Source: JADKBO01 sp965230345
GTDB taxonomy: Bacteria > Bacteroidota > Bacteroidia > Chitinophagales > Saprospiraceae
Reading direction: 5' to 3'
Assembly: GCA_965230345.1 (NCBI GenBank)
Contig: CBDDKR010000001.1
Location: 558,001 to 622,000 of the forward strand
Length of the DNA stretch: 64,000 bases
In this document: one piece after another, positions 8,370 through 17,439 of the stretch
Layout of the letters: every line of letters begins with the position of its first letter
Numbering within the stretch: the stretch's first letter is position 1
Translations under genes and position numbers: made by a program
The notes under the pieces: generated by a model
What the model was told of the DNA's origin: nothing
The model's database searches: none
Seen by the model: only the letters and a program-made list of their open reading frames with translations

Positions 8370-8377
8370 TATATTTG
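8370..8377 (+). promoter_or_regulatory. Bacteroidota-type promoter -7 box for higBA
   Basis: TATATTTG is a perfect TAnnTTTG match. A TTG lies at 8345-8347, 22 bases upstream. The start of transcription would fall close to the ATG at 8386, giving an almost leaderless message and supporting that start. Confidence 0.6.
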
Positions 8378-8385
8378 TAATGTTT

Positions 8386-8706
8386 ATGAGAATAATTGCA
8401 GCAAATACAATACGAGATTACTGGGAGAAATACCCTAAAACTGAACAATCACTTAAGGCATGGTTGCAAGAAGTTGAACACTCAAACTGGGATTCACCTC
8501 AGTCATTGAAAATGAAGTATCGCAATGCATCAATACTCACTGGGAAACGGGTAGTATTCAATATGAATGGAAACAGGTATAGACTAATTGTTGATATTGA
8601 ATATCGCTTGCAAATAGTATTTGTAGTATGGTTTGGTACTCATGCCGAGTATGATTTAATTGATTCTAAAACTATAAGATATGTTAAAGCCAATAAAGAC
8701 AAATAA
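8386..8706 (+). CDS. higB: HigB-family mRNA interferase toxin
   Basis: This is a second HigB toxin, 106 residues from the ATG at 8386. An in-frame ATG at 8341 would add 15 residues, but it lies upstream of the predicted promoter, and family members begin MRIIAxxTIRDYWEKYP as here. The motifs EHSNWDSPQSLK, RVVFNMNGNRYRLI and FGTHAEYDLIDSKTI match the first HigB. It should cut ribosome-bound mRNA when free. It overlaps higA by 26 bases. The whole pair sits in a compact cassette of about 0.8 kb with its own promoter. Confidence 0.92.
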   Translation: MRIIAANTIRDYWEKYPKTEQSLKAWLQEVEHSNWDSPQSLKMKYRNASILTGKRVVFNMNGNRYRLIVDIEYRLQIVFVVWFGTHAEYDLIDSKTIRYVKANKDK

Positions 8707-9055
8707 CCAACATGACCAATACCTTGCTAGAGCATATGAATTAATGCAAATGGATTTGGAGCCAAATTCAAAAGAATCTGATGAACTTGAAGTATTAAGC
8801 ATTCTTATAGAGGCGTATGAAAAGACAAAATATCCAATAGAAGCACCTAATCCAATAGAGGCAATATTATTTAGACTTGATCAATTAGGAATGTCAAGGA
8901 GTGAATTAAGCAAATTATTGGGTTCACGAAGCAGAGCAAGTGAAATATTAAAAGGAAAGAGAAAGTTGAGTATAACTATGATTCGCAAACTAAATCAAGA
9001 GTTAGGAATCTCTGCTCAAACATTAATTCAAGACTATGAAATGATTAACGTGTGA
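8681..9055 (+). CDS. higA: HigA-family antitoxin
   Basis: A 124-residue antitoxin with the same layout as the first HigA: an acidic helical N-terminal half (ELEVLSILIEAYEKTKYPIE) and an XRE helix-turn-helix (RLDQLGMSRSELSKLLGS, ASEILKGKRKLSITMIRKL). It is expected to bind HigB and repress the shared promoter. The 26-base overlap with higB indicates translational coupling. The gene ends about 60 bases before the cassette cut, with its stop just upstream of the attC left box. Confidence 0.92.
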   Translation: MLKPIKTNNQHDQYLARAYELMQMDLEPNSKESDELEVLSILIEAYEKTKYPIEAPNPIEAILFRLDQLGMSRSELSKLLGSRSRASEILKGKRKLSITMIRKLNQELGISAQTLIQDYEMINV

Positions 9056-9121
9056 GAACAATATACATGACAATCATTTCCGATAACACGGATATGCCGC
9101 ATGTATCAACCGTTATAAGCA
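9050..9121 (+). other. attC site 9
   Basis: GTGTGAGAAC at 9050 complements head GTTCTCACCC at 8312 with one mismatch. Cut at G9112. The inner arms are ATATACATGACA and GCATGTAT. Confidence 0.92.
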
Positions 9122-9427
9122 ATAGTCTCAAGAACAGATTTCATCCGCAGTGACACCCCCGATTTGATCAAATACGATTAAATCTGAAGATCTCATAAAA
9201 TGGATGGACTCTGATCTAAGATCAAAAGATTAGCGAAATCTAGATTTCGATCGATCAGGAGATCGACAAAGATCGGAAGTTACGAAAAAAAGATGAGAGA
9301 ATCAAGAAAAGAATCGAGAGAAGAGATCAAAACGCGGATAGACTACACTTATACAGGTATAAGAGAGTAATATATCCGACTTCGGTTATGATAACCGGAT
9401 AGGAAATAAGATGTATCTTGCTCAAAC
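9113..9427 (+). other. Gene-less GATC-rich cassette body
   Basis: This short cassette has no credible open frame on either strand. It carries nine GATC tetramers between 9166 and 9328, with four of them between 9249 and 9274. It also has a hairpin, CGGTTAT-G-ATAACCG nested in TATCC...GGATA near 9389, and a smaller one CTTATACAGGTATAAG near 9350. Role unknown. Confidence 0.6.
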
Positions 9428-9497
9428 TGCAAATAACTATCGATATGATAAAAGACTCCCTTTGGTTGTCCTTCTCATATCTTCTACGTTATGACCC
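9428..9497 (+). other. attC site 10
   Basis: TGCAAATAAC at 9428 complements head GTTATAAGCA at 9112 with two mismatches. Cut at G9488, preceded by CTAC rather than the usual ACC. The inner arms are CGATATGATAAAAG and CTTCTCATATC. Confidence 0.8.
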
Positions 9498-9914
9498 ATC
9501 GATGTAAGAGCATTAGTGAATCATTGAATCCGAAAAAATACTATTCATCTTTGCTTAGGCGAACAGATTAAAGATAAGCATAAACATTCTAAGGAAGATT
9601 GAAAGACAAAAAAAGATGAGCTAAATGTGTCTCTTAAAATTACAAAATCGAGGAAAAAGTTATAAATTGTGCAACAAAATCCAAAGAAAATTGAAAACAT
9701 AGGAAGCTCGCACAAAGAAGGAAAATCTGGACGAAGAAGGACAAATCAAGAAGATATTTTAAGCAATTTACTGGTTAGAGCGCTGCGACTTATGAAGGGC
9801 GAAGCCGTGTGTAAACTAAGAGAGAATTCAAAAAGTTGTTCATTGCTTTTACTTGAATATTTCACTGCTTCAGAATTTTTATAAAAGAAAAAACCGATAA
9901 AAAAAATAGGGACG
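9489..9914 (+). repeat. Type B gene-poor cassette body, copy 2
   Basis: Closely similar to 3711-4135. A net one-base deletion after position 9750 joins the short basic frame to another one, giving a 71-codon frame from GTG 9669 that I regard as accidental. Confidence 0.75.
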
Positions 9915-9989
9915 GGGTCATAACATGCGCTGATGCGACATAGGTAATAAATATGACAGACGTCGCATAGCGCAAGACCGTTATCAAGA
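9915..9989 (+). other. attC site 11
   Basis: GGGTCATAAC at 9915 exactly complements head GTTATGACCC at 9488. Cut at G9980. Same inner arms as attC site 5. Confidence 0.94.
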
Positions 9990-10034
9990 ATTTGAGGTAA
10001 AAGAATAGGAAGTTAAGAACAAAAGCTCAACAGA

Positions 10035-12728
10035 ATGTCAAACAAAATAATCATATTAATTACTCTCTTTTTTGCCATTAGTGTCCATTCACAAACTTTA
10101 TCTCCAGTTGGAACAGGTCTGAAAGTTGACGACAATGTATTTATGACAACATCGCACGTTGAGAAATATGGTTCCCTATATTTTATAGCGGGTGTTTTTG
10201 ATACAATAAATAGCCAGCCTATAAAGAATATTGCAATATGGGACGGTGAAAATTTTGAGAATGGTGCATTAGGTCTAGATGAAGTTCATTTAAATAAAAG
10301 AGTTGAAGAACTGCTAGTGTTTGAGAATGAATTGTATATGTGGTTTCAAGGCGCAGGCTCAATATTTGTTTGGACAGATGACGGATGGAAACTCTTTATT
10401 CAAGATGATATTAATGGAGGATTAGTTATTGAAGATAAACTATTCTTTTATGGAAACAATATCGATGTTGGTAATTTTGAACCTGCAGATATTGTGTATT
10501 ACAGTAATAATAGTTGGTTTATAAAAAATATAAATTATGACTTTCCCAGTGTTGCATTAGATGAGTTTGTTGGAATAGAAGGCCTAGCTAAATGGCAGGA
10601 TAAATTAGTTGTTAGTACAGATAATTTCTCATGGAATGAAATATCGTTCCTCGATTCTATAGGAAATTTGACGGCAATAGACACAATAACTAACTTGCGA
10701 GGAAAACTAATTTCAATTCAAGATAAATTGTTTCTTTTAGATTCGTGGACCGATAATGACATCTACGAATATAAGGAGGATAGGTTTCAATATTTAATAG
10801 AAGTTGATGATGATTTTCATGGTTTCTTTGAACTTGACGATGAACTGTATCTTGGATCCATCTATGATGGAACCTACATATATAGAAATGGGAATTTTGT
10901 ATTAAGAAGTGCAGACAACTTGTCAATTCTTGACATTGCGGAATTCGGTGAACATGAATATTTAATTGCTGGAAAACTTTTTTTTGGATCTGATTACAAA
11001 ACTAAATTATATGATTTAGCAACAATGAAATTGGAAGAACCATTTGTTACAATTGATTTAAATAAAGAGACAATATGTGAAAATGAGTATATCTATTTTG
11101 TCGCAAGTGACAATGATGTTCATAATAACTACTCATGGGCTTTTGAAGGTGGAATTCCATCAAAAAGTAGCGATAGACATCCTAGTGTGAAGTTTACTGA
11201 TCCAGGATCATATGAAGTAACACTTGTAACAAATAATATTGTCGGCTATTCTGATACACTAATGAGAAGCATCTTAGTTGAAGATGGATGTGAATTCGAT
11301 TTAGATTTAGGTTATGATAACATTTGGATTTTGGGATATGGCTCTAGTTTTGAAAAGACTATTGCAGGCTTAGATTTTTCTAACGGAGAACCACAGTCCG
11401 TTAAGTTTAATTCTCCCTTTTCTATGTGGAATCTTAGTTTTTCTATGAGTGATAAAGAAGGAGATTTACTTTTTTATTCTCATGGTAATGTAATGTTGGA
11501 CTACAATAACTTACCAGTACAAGGTGCAGTGGATTTTAATACTGGTGAATACATCTTACAGTCGGGTTATGAAACATTTGGAAGACCTCAATCAATGATT
11601 TCTATACCATCAGAAATGCATGATAGTATTTACTATATATTTCATCTGCCGCAAGATTTGGTTGGAAGTAATAAAAGCGTATTACCTACTCGGTTAATGA
11701 TGAGTCAAATACATGTTGATCATTCACGTGAATTAGATATGGTAGTCCAAGATATTCCTTTAATACAGGATACGCTGCAGAATTTCACTATGCAAGCACA
11801 TAGACATCTAAATGGAACAGATTGGTGGATTATACTGTTTGAACTGAACTCTGCTAATTATTATAGAGTATTACTCGAGCCTGACGGTTCTACTATAGTT
11901 GATAAGAAGCAACTAGATGAGGTTATAGATAGAAACATATATCAAACTGTATTTTCTCCAAATGGATCTAAATTTGCATTAGTAGATAAGAATTTGAAAG
12001 AAACCAAAATATGGGATTTTGATGCAGAAAACGGAATGTTTTCTAATAGTTTGAAGATTAGTAGTGAAATAGATATTGATACAGACTATCCATTGGGATG
12101 TGCATTTTCTCCTAATAGTAGATTTATGTATATAGCATCATATCATTATATGAAACAATATGATTTATGTAGTGATGACGTATTGGAGTCAGAAATAATC
12201 GTTGGAGAATGGGATGGATTCTATGATTGGATATATCCATTCTCATTTGGTAGAATGCGATTAGGCCCCAATGGTAAAATATATAGCTCAAGTTATCATG
12301 CCTCACGTTTTATGTCAACTATTCATAAACCTAATCTAAAAGGTCTGGAATGTGAATTCAATCAACATGATCTAATGGTAGAAGAAGGCAATTACTTTAC
12401 TAACAATATAGTGCCGGAGTTTCCACATTATAGAAGTGTTGTGGATAGTATTGATTGTAATTCGTTGAATGTTAGTATTGGAGATATAGGTAACGAACTA
12501 GAAATTTTTGAAATATACCCAAATCCAGTTTCAGAACATTTAAAAATTGAATCAAATGCAAATATTAATGGTAGTGAAATTACTATATATAATTCAATAG
12601 GAAGAGTTGTTATGGAATTCATCTATGATCAAGATTTGTTGTCTGTTAAAGAGTTGGATTCTGGTATTTATTACATTAAAATCGAAATAAATGGACGTTC
12701 TATGAGTAGACAATTTGTTAAAATCTAA
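10035..12728 (+). CDS. Large secreted PKD/beta-propeller protein with T9SS sorting domain
   Basis: An 897-residue exported protein. The signal peptide is MSNKIIILITLFFAISVHSQ. The first ~330 residues contain repeats of the kind seen in beta-propellers or Kelch-like folds (GSLYFIAGVFDTIN, NELYMWFQGAGSIFVW). A PKD-type domain follows near residues 350-415 (YSWAFEGGIPS, DPGSYEVTLVTNN), then a second propeller-like region (FSPNGSKFALVDKN, FSPNSRFMYIASY). The last ~80 residues are a T9SS sorting domain (FEIYPNPVSEHLKIE, TIYNSIGRVVMEF). This architecture is typical of Bacteroidota surface proteins with adhesive roles. At 2.7 kb it is the largest cassette gene in the window. Confidence 0.85.
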   Translation: MSNKIIILITLFFAISVHSQTLSPVGTGLKVDDNVFMTTSHVEKYGSLYFIAGVFDTINSQPIKNIAIWDGENFENGALGLDEVHLNKRVEELLVFENELYMWFQGAGSIFVWTDDGWKLFIQDDINGGLVIEDKLFFYGNNIDVGNFEPADIVYYSNNSWFIKNINYDFPSVALDEFVGIEGLAKWQDKLVVSTDNFSWNEISFLDSIGNLTAIDTITNLRGKLISIQDKLFLLDSWTDNDIYEYKEDRFQYLIEVDDDFHGFFELDDELYLGSIYDGTYIYRNGNFVLRSADNLSILDIAEFGEHEYLIAGKLFFGSDYKTKLYDLATMKLEEPFVTIDLNKETICENEYIYFVASDNDVHNNYSWAFEGGIPSKSSDRHPSVKFTDPGSYEVTLVTNNIVGYSDTLMRSILVEDGCEFDLDLGYDNIWILGYGSSFEKTIAGLDFSNGEPQSVKFNSPFSMWNLSFSMSDKEGDLLFYSHGNVMLDYNNLPVQGAVDFNTGEYILQSGYETFGRPQSMISIPSEMHDSIYYIFHLPQDLVGSNKSVLPTRLMMSQIHVDHSRELDMVVQDIPLIQDTLQNFTMQAHRHLNGTDWWIILFELNSANYYRVLLEPDGSTIVDKKQLDEVIDRNIYQTVFSPNGSKFALVDKNLKETKIWDFDAENGMFSNSLKISSEIDIDTDYPLGCAFSPNSRFMYIASYHYMKQYDLCSDDVLESEIIVGEWDGFYDWIYPFSFGRMRLGPNGKIYSSSYHASRFMSTIHKPNLKGLECEFNQHDLMVEEGNYFTNNIVPEFPHYRSVVDSIDCNSLNVSIGDIGNELEIFEIYPNPVSEHLKIESNANINGSEITIYNSIGRVVMEFIYDQDLLSVKELDSGIYYIKIEINGRSMSRQFVKI

Positions 12729-12769
12729 TGTTGGAAAATTTGTCATACTAAACGATAAGTAAAGGTAAC

Positions 12770-12841
12770 TCTTTATAACACTATGTATCAGTCCACATCT
12801 CCAATTAGTCGATGTGTCGGATACATTTACCGTTCGGCACA
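12770..12841 (+). other. attC site 12
   Basis: TCTTTATAAC at 12770 complements head GTTATCAAGA at 9980 with one mismatch. Cut at G12832. The inner part is of the type A subfamily (CTATGTATCAG...TCGGATACATTTACC). Confidence 0.9.
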
Positions 12842-12858
12842 ACCAAAAAAAAAGAAAA

Positions 12859-13566
12859 ATGGAATCCACCTTGAATAAAAAAGGTTTCGAAATAATTGAA
12901 GATGTTTACTCCGAAAGAGAAGTAAATGAAATTTTGAAATTAGTGGAATTACATGGAATCGAAAATAAGTTTGGTGTAAGAGAATTTTTAGTGGATAATC
13001 CAGAAATAGCGGAAAAAGTATTTACAAATAGTCTCCTTGAAATAATCGAAAGAATTTCTCCGAATTGCAAAAAGTCTATAAAATCAATTTATTTCGATAA
13101 GCCACCAAATGCGAATTGGATTGTCAATTGGCATCAAGATTTGACGATAAATTTGGCAAATAAAATAGAAGTCGAAAATTTCAAGAATTGGAGAATTAAG
13201 GACGAGCGAATAGTTGTACAGCCAAATAGAGAAATTCTCGAAAATATCTTTACAATAAGAGTTCATTTAGATGATTGCACCAAAGAAAATGGAGCTTTAA
13301 GAGTAATTGAAGAATCGCATAAAAATGGAGTAATCGAAATCAAAGAATGGGTGAAAAACAAAGAAGGTGAAGAAAGAATTTGCGAAGTCAAAAAAGGTGG
13401 AATCGTGATAATGAAACCATTAATTCTTCATTCATCAAGAAGAACAGAAAATCAAAAAAATCGACGAGTAATTCATATTGAGTTTACCAATAAAGAACTG
13501 CCAATCGGTTTAAATTGGAAAGAAAAAATTGAAATAAAAAAGAAGGCTGTGCCGAACAATGCATAG
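12859..13566 (+). CDS. Phytanoyl-CoA dioxygenase (PhyH) family protein
   Basis: A 235-residue cytoplasmic protein of the Fe(II)/2-oxoglutarate oxygenase superfamily. The iron-binding HxD is seen in NWHQDLTINL (H and D two apart), the distal histidine in KPLILHSSRRTENQ, and the following arginines fit 2-oxoglutarate binding. GALRVIEESHKNG between them is typical of PhyH proteins. Family members hydroxylate varied small molecules; the substrate is unknown. The ATG at 12859 is chosen, 27 bases after the cassette cut; an upstream in-frame ATG at 12814 lies inside the preceding attC. The last four codons run into the next attC and end at TAG 13564-13566. Confidence 0.85.
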   Translation: MESTLNKKGFEIIEDVYSEREVNEILKLVELHGIENKFGVREFLVDNPEIAEKVFTNSLLEIIERISPNCKKSIKSIYFDKPPNANWIVNWHQDLTINLANKIEVENFKNWRIKDERIVVQPNREILENIFTIRVHLDDCTKENGALRVIEESHKNGVIEIKEWVKNKEGEERICEVKKGGIVIMKPLILHSSRRTENQKNRRVIHIEFTNKELPIGLNWKEKIEIKKKAVPNNA

Positions 13567-13619
13567 CCGTCAAGCTGCCCTATGCGGGCAGCCTGCGGCT
13601 ATGCGGGACGTTACTTGCA
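13548..13619 (+). other. attC site 13
   Basis: TGTGCCGAAC at 13548 exactly complements head GTTCGGCACA at 12832. Cut at G13610, preceded by GGGAC instead of ACC. It is GC-rich, with arms GCATAGCCG and CGGCTATGC. Confidence 0.93.
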
Positions 13620-13625
13620 ATTTAG

Positions 13626-14639
13626 ATGAAAGAATTTTTATTGATAATGGTATTATTAAGTCTAGGATGTAAAGCTGGTGAACCCTTAATGAATGTTCAT
13701 AAGACTGAATATATGTTCGACTCAAAACTTTACCCAATTAGAAATGGTGAGTTATGGGGGTATAGTGATTTTTATGGGAATGTAATTATAGATCCGCAAT
13801 TTGAAGAAGTATCAATGTTTAGATATGGAATAGCATTAGTTAAACAGAACAAACATTATGGTTATTTAAATAATAATGGGGAATGGCTGATACGACCTAG
13901 GTACGAAAAAGCTGAACCGTTTATCCTTCAAAATTATGAAGATAATGAGGAAGAAGAAAAAGGGAAATTACTTGTTGCACAAGTAGATGAAGGAAAAGGG
14001 CAATATTTTATAAATAAGACAGGTAGTCGAATAAAAGAAATAGTGTTGCTGAAAGAAATTGGTACTTGTGAGCAAATAATCTCTCAATTAGGAAGATATA
14101 GTTATAGAAATGCAAGTGGGACATATGAACTAATTTATGAATACTGGAGAATTGAAAAAGATAGTACAACAAAGAAAATAAGAGATACTACGAGGTTGAA
14201 GCTAGATACAATAATTGAACTTGGTGTAGAGTACGTATTACTTAGAAAAGATTCAAAGTATGCATTTTATTGCCTTAGAACATCACGTGGGATTGATTAT
14301 CGAAATAAAAAAAGGATAATAGTTCCAATGGATTCTATACATGTAATAGATCCAGAATTTATATATGAGGATGTAAAATTCATAGTGGTGGATGGAAAAG
14401 AGCAACCTAGTGCAATTTATAAGAAATGTGGTAAATGGGGAATACCAGGATACTTGAAAGAACCAATAGTTCCGTTTATATACTATGACATGAATCCCGG
14501 GGAAAAGGGGAATTCATACGTAGTGGAATATGAAAAAGATAAGTCAGGTTACATTTCAATTATAAGAGATAGTTATAATAGATCAAAGAGTATTATTGTA
14601 GAACACTTTAAAAGAGAGAAAGCAAGTAACATGCGCTGA
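13626..14639 (+). CDS. WG-repeat lipoprotein
   Basis: A 337-residue protein with a lipoprotein signal (MKEFLLIMVLLSLGC). It contains WG repeats: GELWGYSDFYGNVIIDPQFE, HYGYLNNNGEWLIRPRYE and a last degenerate GKWGIPGYLKEPIVPFIY. Such repeats usually form beta-solenoid or propeller-like folds and are common in Bacteroidota exported proteins of unknown role. It begins 15 bases after the cassette cut. The C-terminus is encoded by the attC itself: GCAAGTAAC is read as the codons Ala-Ser-Asn, followed by Met-Arg-stop, so the recombination site defines the protein end. Confidence 0.85.
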   Translation: MKEFLLIMVLLSLGCKAGEPLMNVHKTEYMFDSKLYPIRNGELWGYSDFYGNVIIDPQFEEVSMFRYGIALVKQNKHYGYLNNNGEWLIRPRYEKAEPFILQNYEDNEEEEKGKLLVAQVDEGKGQYFINKTGSRIKEIVLLKEIGTCEQIISQLGRYSYRNASGTYELIYEYWRIEKDSTTKKIRDTTRLKLDTIIELGVEYVLLRKDSKYAFYCLRTSRGIDYRNKKRIIVPMDSIHVIDPEFIYEDVKFIVVDGKEQPSAIYKKCGKWGIPGYLKEPIVPFIYYDMNPGEKGNSYVVEYEKDKSGYISIIRDSYNRSKSIIVEHFKREKASNMR

Positions 14640-14695
14640 TGCGACATAGGTAATAAGCATGACAAACGTCGCATAGCGCAAGACCGTTACTGACA
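14622..14695 (+). other. attC site 14
   Basis: GCAAGTAAC at 14622 exactly complements head GTTACTTGC at 13610. Cut at G14686. Subfamily with ATGCGCTGATGCGAC and GTCGCATAGCGCA arms. Confidence 0.94.
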
Positions 14696-14699
14696 ATAA

Positions 14700-15743
14700 G
14701 TGAAAAAATATAGAAACATGTATCTTCTAATATTGACTATTATATTAGTAAGCTGCGAAAAAAAAGCAGAATTTATAAATAGTAGTTCGGTGAAGTTTGA
14801 AAGTATCAAATTTGACATTAAAAACTTGATTCTATTGGAATACGAAAATGATTTTATGGTCAAATCTCCTGAATTTAAGAAGGATACAATAGAATGGAGA
14901 GGGATAGATTCTTACACCTGCATATCGAGAGATTCAACTTTAGAAATAGATTTCTCTTATGGTTTCATGACTAATGGTCAAGGTTTAAACTTAATAATCA
15001 AAAGTGACTCAGTATTTGCCAAGTTGTATAACTGGAGTGATGGTGCTAGAGGCGAGAGTTTCAATTACAATATTAAAAAACTAGATTTAGTATTATCGAA
15101 TGATAACTATTTAACCTCTGATACAATAATTGGAAGGATATCAATTGTTGGTGAAGAAAACCTAAATGATACAAAGGAAGATCATATAATAATAAGAGAG
15201 ATTAATGATTGGGAAGAATTTGAAAAATCATATTACAAAACTAGGGTTTCATTAAAAGGAGAATTTAAACTTTTAAAGGTGCAATATGCAAGTGAAGGAG
15301 GACTTCAAGAGCTAAATAGAACGAAACTCTATTTTACAAGAAGATTTGATGACCATATCGATCTTGTAGAATCTAATAGTCTGGATTCACTAAATGCCGA
15401 AGATATGAAATGGAAAAAGATACCTAGAAAAGTACTAGAACAAACTCAATTAGAAACTTTAAACTTACAAGGCAACAAACTATATGAGGTAGATTTTAAT
15501 TGTCTTACTTCAATGGAGAATCTTAGAAAATTAGATCTAAGATGGAATCAATTTAGGAGCTTTCCAAAAAATGTATTAGAGAACAAAAATCTTGAATATT
15601 TAAATTTATTAGGTAATCCTATTGAAGATCTTCCCATAAACAAGCTTATAAAATCTAATATTACATATCTAAATATGAAAGGAAGTAAAATAGATACGGC
15701 TAATCTGTATCAATTAAGAAATAAAATTGTAGTCGAAATATAA
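14700..15743 (+). CDS. Leucine-rich-repeat lipoprotein
   Basis: A 347-residue protein beginning at GTG 14700 (or ATG 14718), with lipobox signal MYLLILTIILVSC. The first 230 residues match nothing I recognise. The C-terminal ~110 residues hold leucine-rich repeats: LETLNLQGNKLYEVD, LRKLDLRWNQFRSFP, LEYLNLLGNPIEDLP and ITYLNMKGSKID. These form a curved binding surface, so a protein-binding role at the cell envelope is plausible. It directly follows a cassette cut and is the only gene of its cassette. Confidence 0.83.
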   Translation: MKKYRNMYLLILTIILVSCEKKAEFINSSSVKFESIKFDIKNLILLEYENDFMVKSPEFKKDTIEWRGIDSYTCISRDSTLEIDFSYGFMTNGQGLNLIIKSDSVFAKLYNWSDGARGESFNYNIKKLDLVLSNDNYLTSDTIIGRISIVGEENLNDTKEDHIIIREINDWEEFEKSYYKTRVSLKGEFKLLKVQYASEGGLQELNRTKLYFTRRFDDHIDLVESNSLDSLNAEDMKWKKIPRKVLEQTQLETLNLQGNKLYEVDFNCLTSMENLRKLDLRWNQFRSFPKNVLENKNLEYLNLLGNPIEDLPINKLIKSNITYLNMKGSKIDTANLYQLRNKIVVEI

Positions 15744-15748
15744 AATAC

Positions 15749-15818
15749 TGTCAGTAACACATGGTGATCTCGGCATACCCTTCGGGAAACGCCGGATACC
15801 ATCAATCCGTTATACGCC
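15749..15818 (+). other. attC site 15
   Basis: TGTCAGTAAC at 15749 exactly complements head GTTACTGACA at 14686. Cut at G15809. The inner arms are TGGTGATCTCGGC and GCCGGATACCATCA. Confidence 0.93.
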
Positions 15819-16227
15819 ATTGAGTGAAGGCCAGATAAAGGATATTTATGCGAGAAAAGAGCTTATCCCAATTCGTTTGCGGCTTAAAAAAAAGTAGGGT
15901 AGAACAATAGTGAAGGAGAATTTCGGCTTGCTTGAGTTACAGAGTGAAAACCAGATCAGATTCTTGAAAGACAAAGAGAAAGCTTCGAGCAAAAAAGCAT
16001 TTACAAAAATCAGTGAGAATGAAAGACGCTCGTTGCCTTTATAGGATGTTCATGAAACGTAAACAAGGCATGTTCTAGGACGCAAGCCAGAAGTGCACGA
16101 AATGTAGATAAATGAAACAGAAAAATAAAGTCAATAATACAAGCGATGTTTTCAAAGATGAAAGCTTCGAATTAAATAATAAAAGGTATTAAAGCCGCAA
16201 ACTAGATGGAACCTAGGAGTGTTATAC
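15809..16227 (+). repeat. Type A gene-less cassette body, copy 3
   Basis: First of four type A cassettes in tandem (15809-17915). It carries all hallmarks: head GTTATACGCC, GTTTGCGGCTT near 15879, AAGCCGCAAAC near 16193 and the palindrome leading into attC. A 44-codon frame from GTG 15912 (VKEKFGLLELQSENQ type) is open only in this copy and the next one. Confidence 0.85.
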
Positions 16228-16299
16228 GGCGTATAACACTATGTATCAGTCCACATCTCCAAGTAGTCGATGTGTTGGATACATATACCGTTATACGCC
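16228..16299 (+). other. attC site 16 (type A)
   Basis: GGCGTATAAC at 16228 exactly complements head GTTATACGCC at 15809. Cut at G16290. Confidence 0.94.
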
Positions 16300-16710
16300 A
16301 TTGAGTGAAGGTCAAATGAAGGGGATTTATGCTAGAGAAGAGCTTGTCCCAATTCGTTTGCGGCTTTAAAAAGTAGGGTAGAGCAATAGTGAAGGAGAAG
16401 TTCGACTTGCTTGAGTTACAGAGTGAAAACCAGATCAGATTCTTGAAAGACAAAGAGAAAGCTTCGAGCAAAAAAGCATTTACAAAAATCAGTGAGAATG
16501 AAAGACGCTCGTTGCCTTTATAGGATGTTCATGAAACGTAAACAAGGCATGTTCTAGGACGCAAGCCCAGATGTGTACAAAAAGTTACAAGACTTAAATA
16601 GATAAATGGAGTAAATGATACGAGCGTTAATTTGTAAAGAAATGAGCTTCGAATTAAATAATAAAATGGTATTAAAGCCGCAAACTAGACGGAACTTAGG
16701 AGTGTTATAC
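16290..16710 (+). repeat. Type A gene-less cassette body, copy 4
   Basis: This is the clearest copy for the long-range pair: GTTTGCGGCTTTAA at 16356-16369 is the perfect reverse complement of TTAAAGCCGCAAAC at 16672-16685. A 34-codon frame from ATG 16615 ends at the TAA inside the attC left box (16717-16719); the same frame exists at 24122. Confidence 0.85.
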
Positions 16711-16782
16711 GGCGTATAACACTATGTATCACTCCACATCTCCAAGTAGTCGATGTATCGGATACATTTACCGTTATACGCC
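16711..16782 (+). other. attC site 17 (type A)
   Basis: GGCGTATAAC at 16711 complements head GTTATACGCC at 16290. Cut at G16773. Confidence 0.94.
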
Positions 16783-17367
16783 ATTCCCCATATTCGACCA
16801 ACCAAAATCAGTAACCTAAAATACTAATTTCTCCTTGGCAAATTAATTTCCCTCGCTAACGTTCGCTTAAATAGAGATAGAATTGCATAAGAAATTAAGT
16901 AAATTTGTGTAGAAAATGACTATTGATAATCAATGGCTTAGCGAACGTTAGTCAGAATTGAGAGAAAGTCAGATAAAGGAAGTTTACGCAAGAAAAGAGC
17001 TTATCCCAATTCGTTTGCGGCTTTAAAAAAGTGGTGTGGAGATAAAAGTGAAGGAGAAGTTCGGCTTGCTTGAGAACAATGAATAGAACCAGATCAGATT
17101 CTTAAAAGACAAACAGAAAAATTGGAGCCAAAGAAGTATATACAAAACCTGAGAGATTGAAAGACGCTCGTTGCTTTTATGGGATGTATACGGAACGGAA
17201 ACCAATCATGTTCTAGGACGCAAGCCCAGATGAGTACAAAAGTTACAGGACTTAAACAGATAAATAGAGCAAATGATACGAGCATTAGTTTGTAAAGAAA
17301 TGAACTTCGAATTAAATAATAAAAGGTATTAAAGCCGCAAACTAGACGGAACTAGGGAGTGTTATAC
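16773..17367 (+). repeat. Type A gene-less cassette body, copy 5, carrying the 178 bp element
   Basis: The type A sequence is interrupted 9 bases after the cut G by the 178 bp element and resumes at GAGAGAAAGTCAG. The remaining body is typical. Head and tail still match, so the insertion happened inside an intact type A cassette. Confidence 0.85.
16782..16959 (+). mobile_element. 178 bp dispersed element, copy 2
   Basis: By eye indistinguishable from copies at 7661 and 36513. An uninterrupted type A head reads CGCCATTGAG; here CATT is followed by CCCC and the element ends GAATT before GAGAG, so ATT may be a short target duplication. Confidence 0.8.
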
Positions 17368-17439
17368 GGCGTATAACACTATGTATCAGTCCACATCTCC
17401 AAGTAGTCGATGTGTCGGATACATTTACCGTTATACGCC
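17368..17439 (+). other. attC site 18 (type A)
   Basis: GGCGTATAAC at 17368 complements head GTTATACGCC at 16773. Cut at G17430. Confidence 0.94.

Noticed and set aside
9669..9884. 71-codon frame in the second type B copy
   Set aside because: It arises from a one-base deletion relative to the two other copies, so its second half is not conserved.
16615..16719. 34-codon frame ending in the attC of type A copies 4 and 10
   Set aside because: Most other copies have stops or frameshifts in this region, so I do not list it as a gene.
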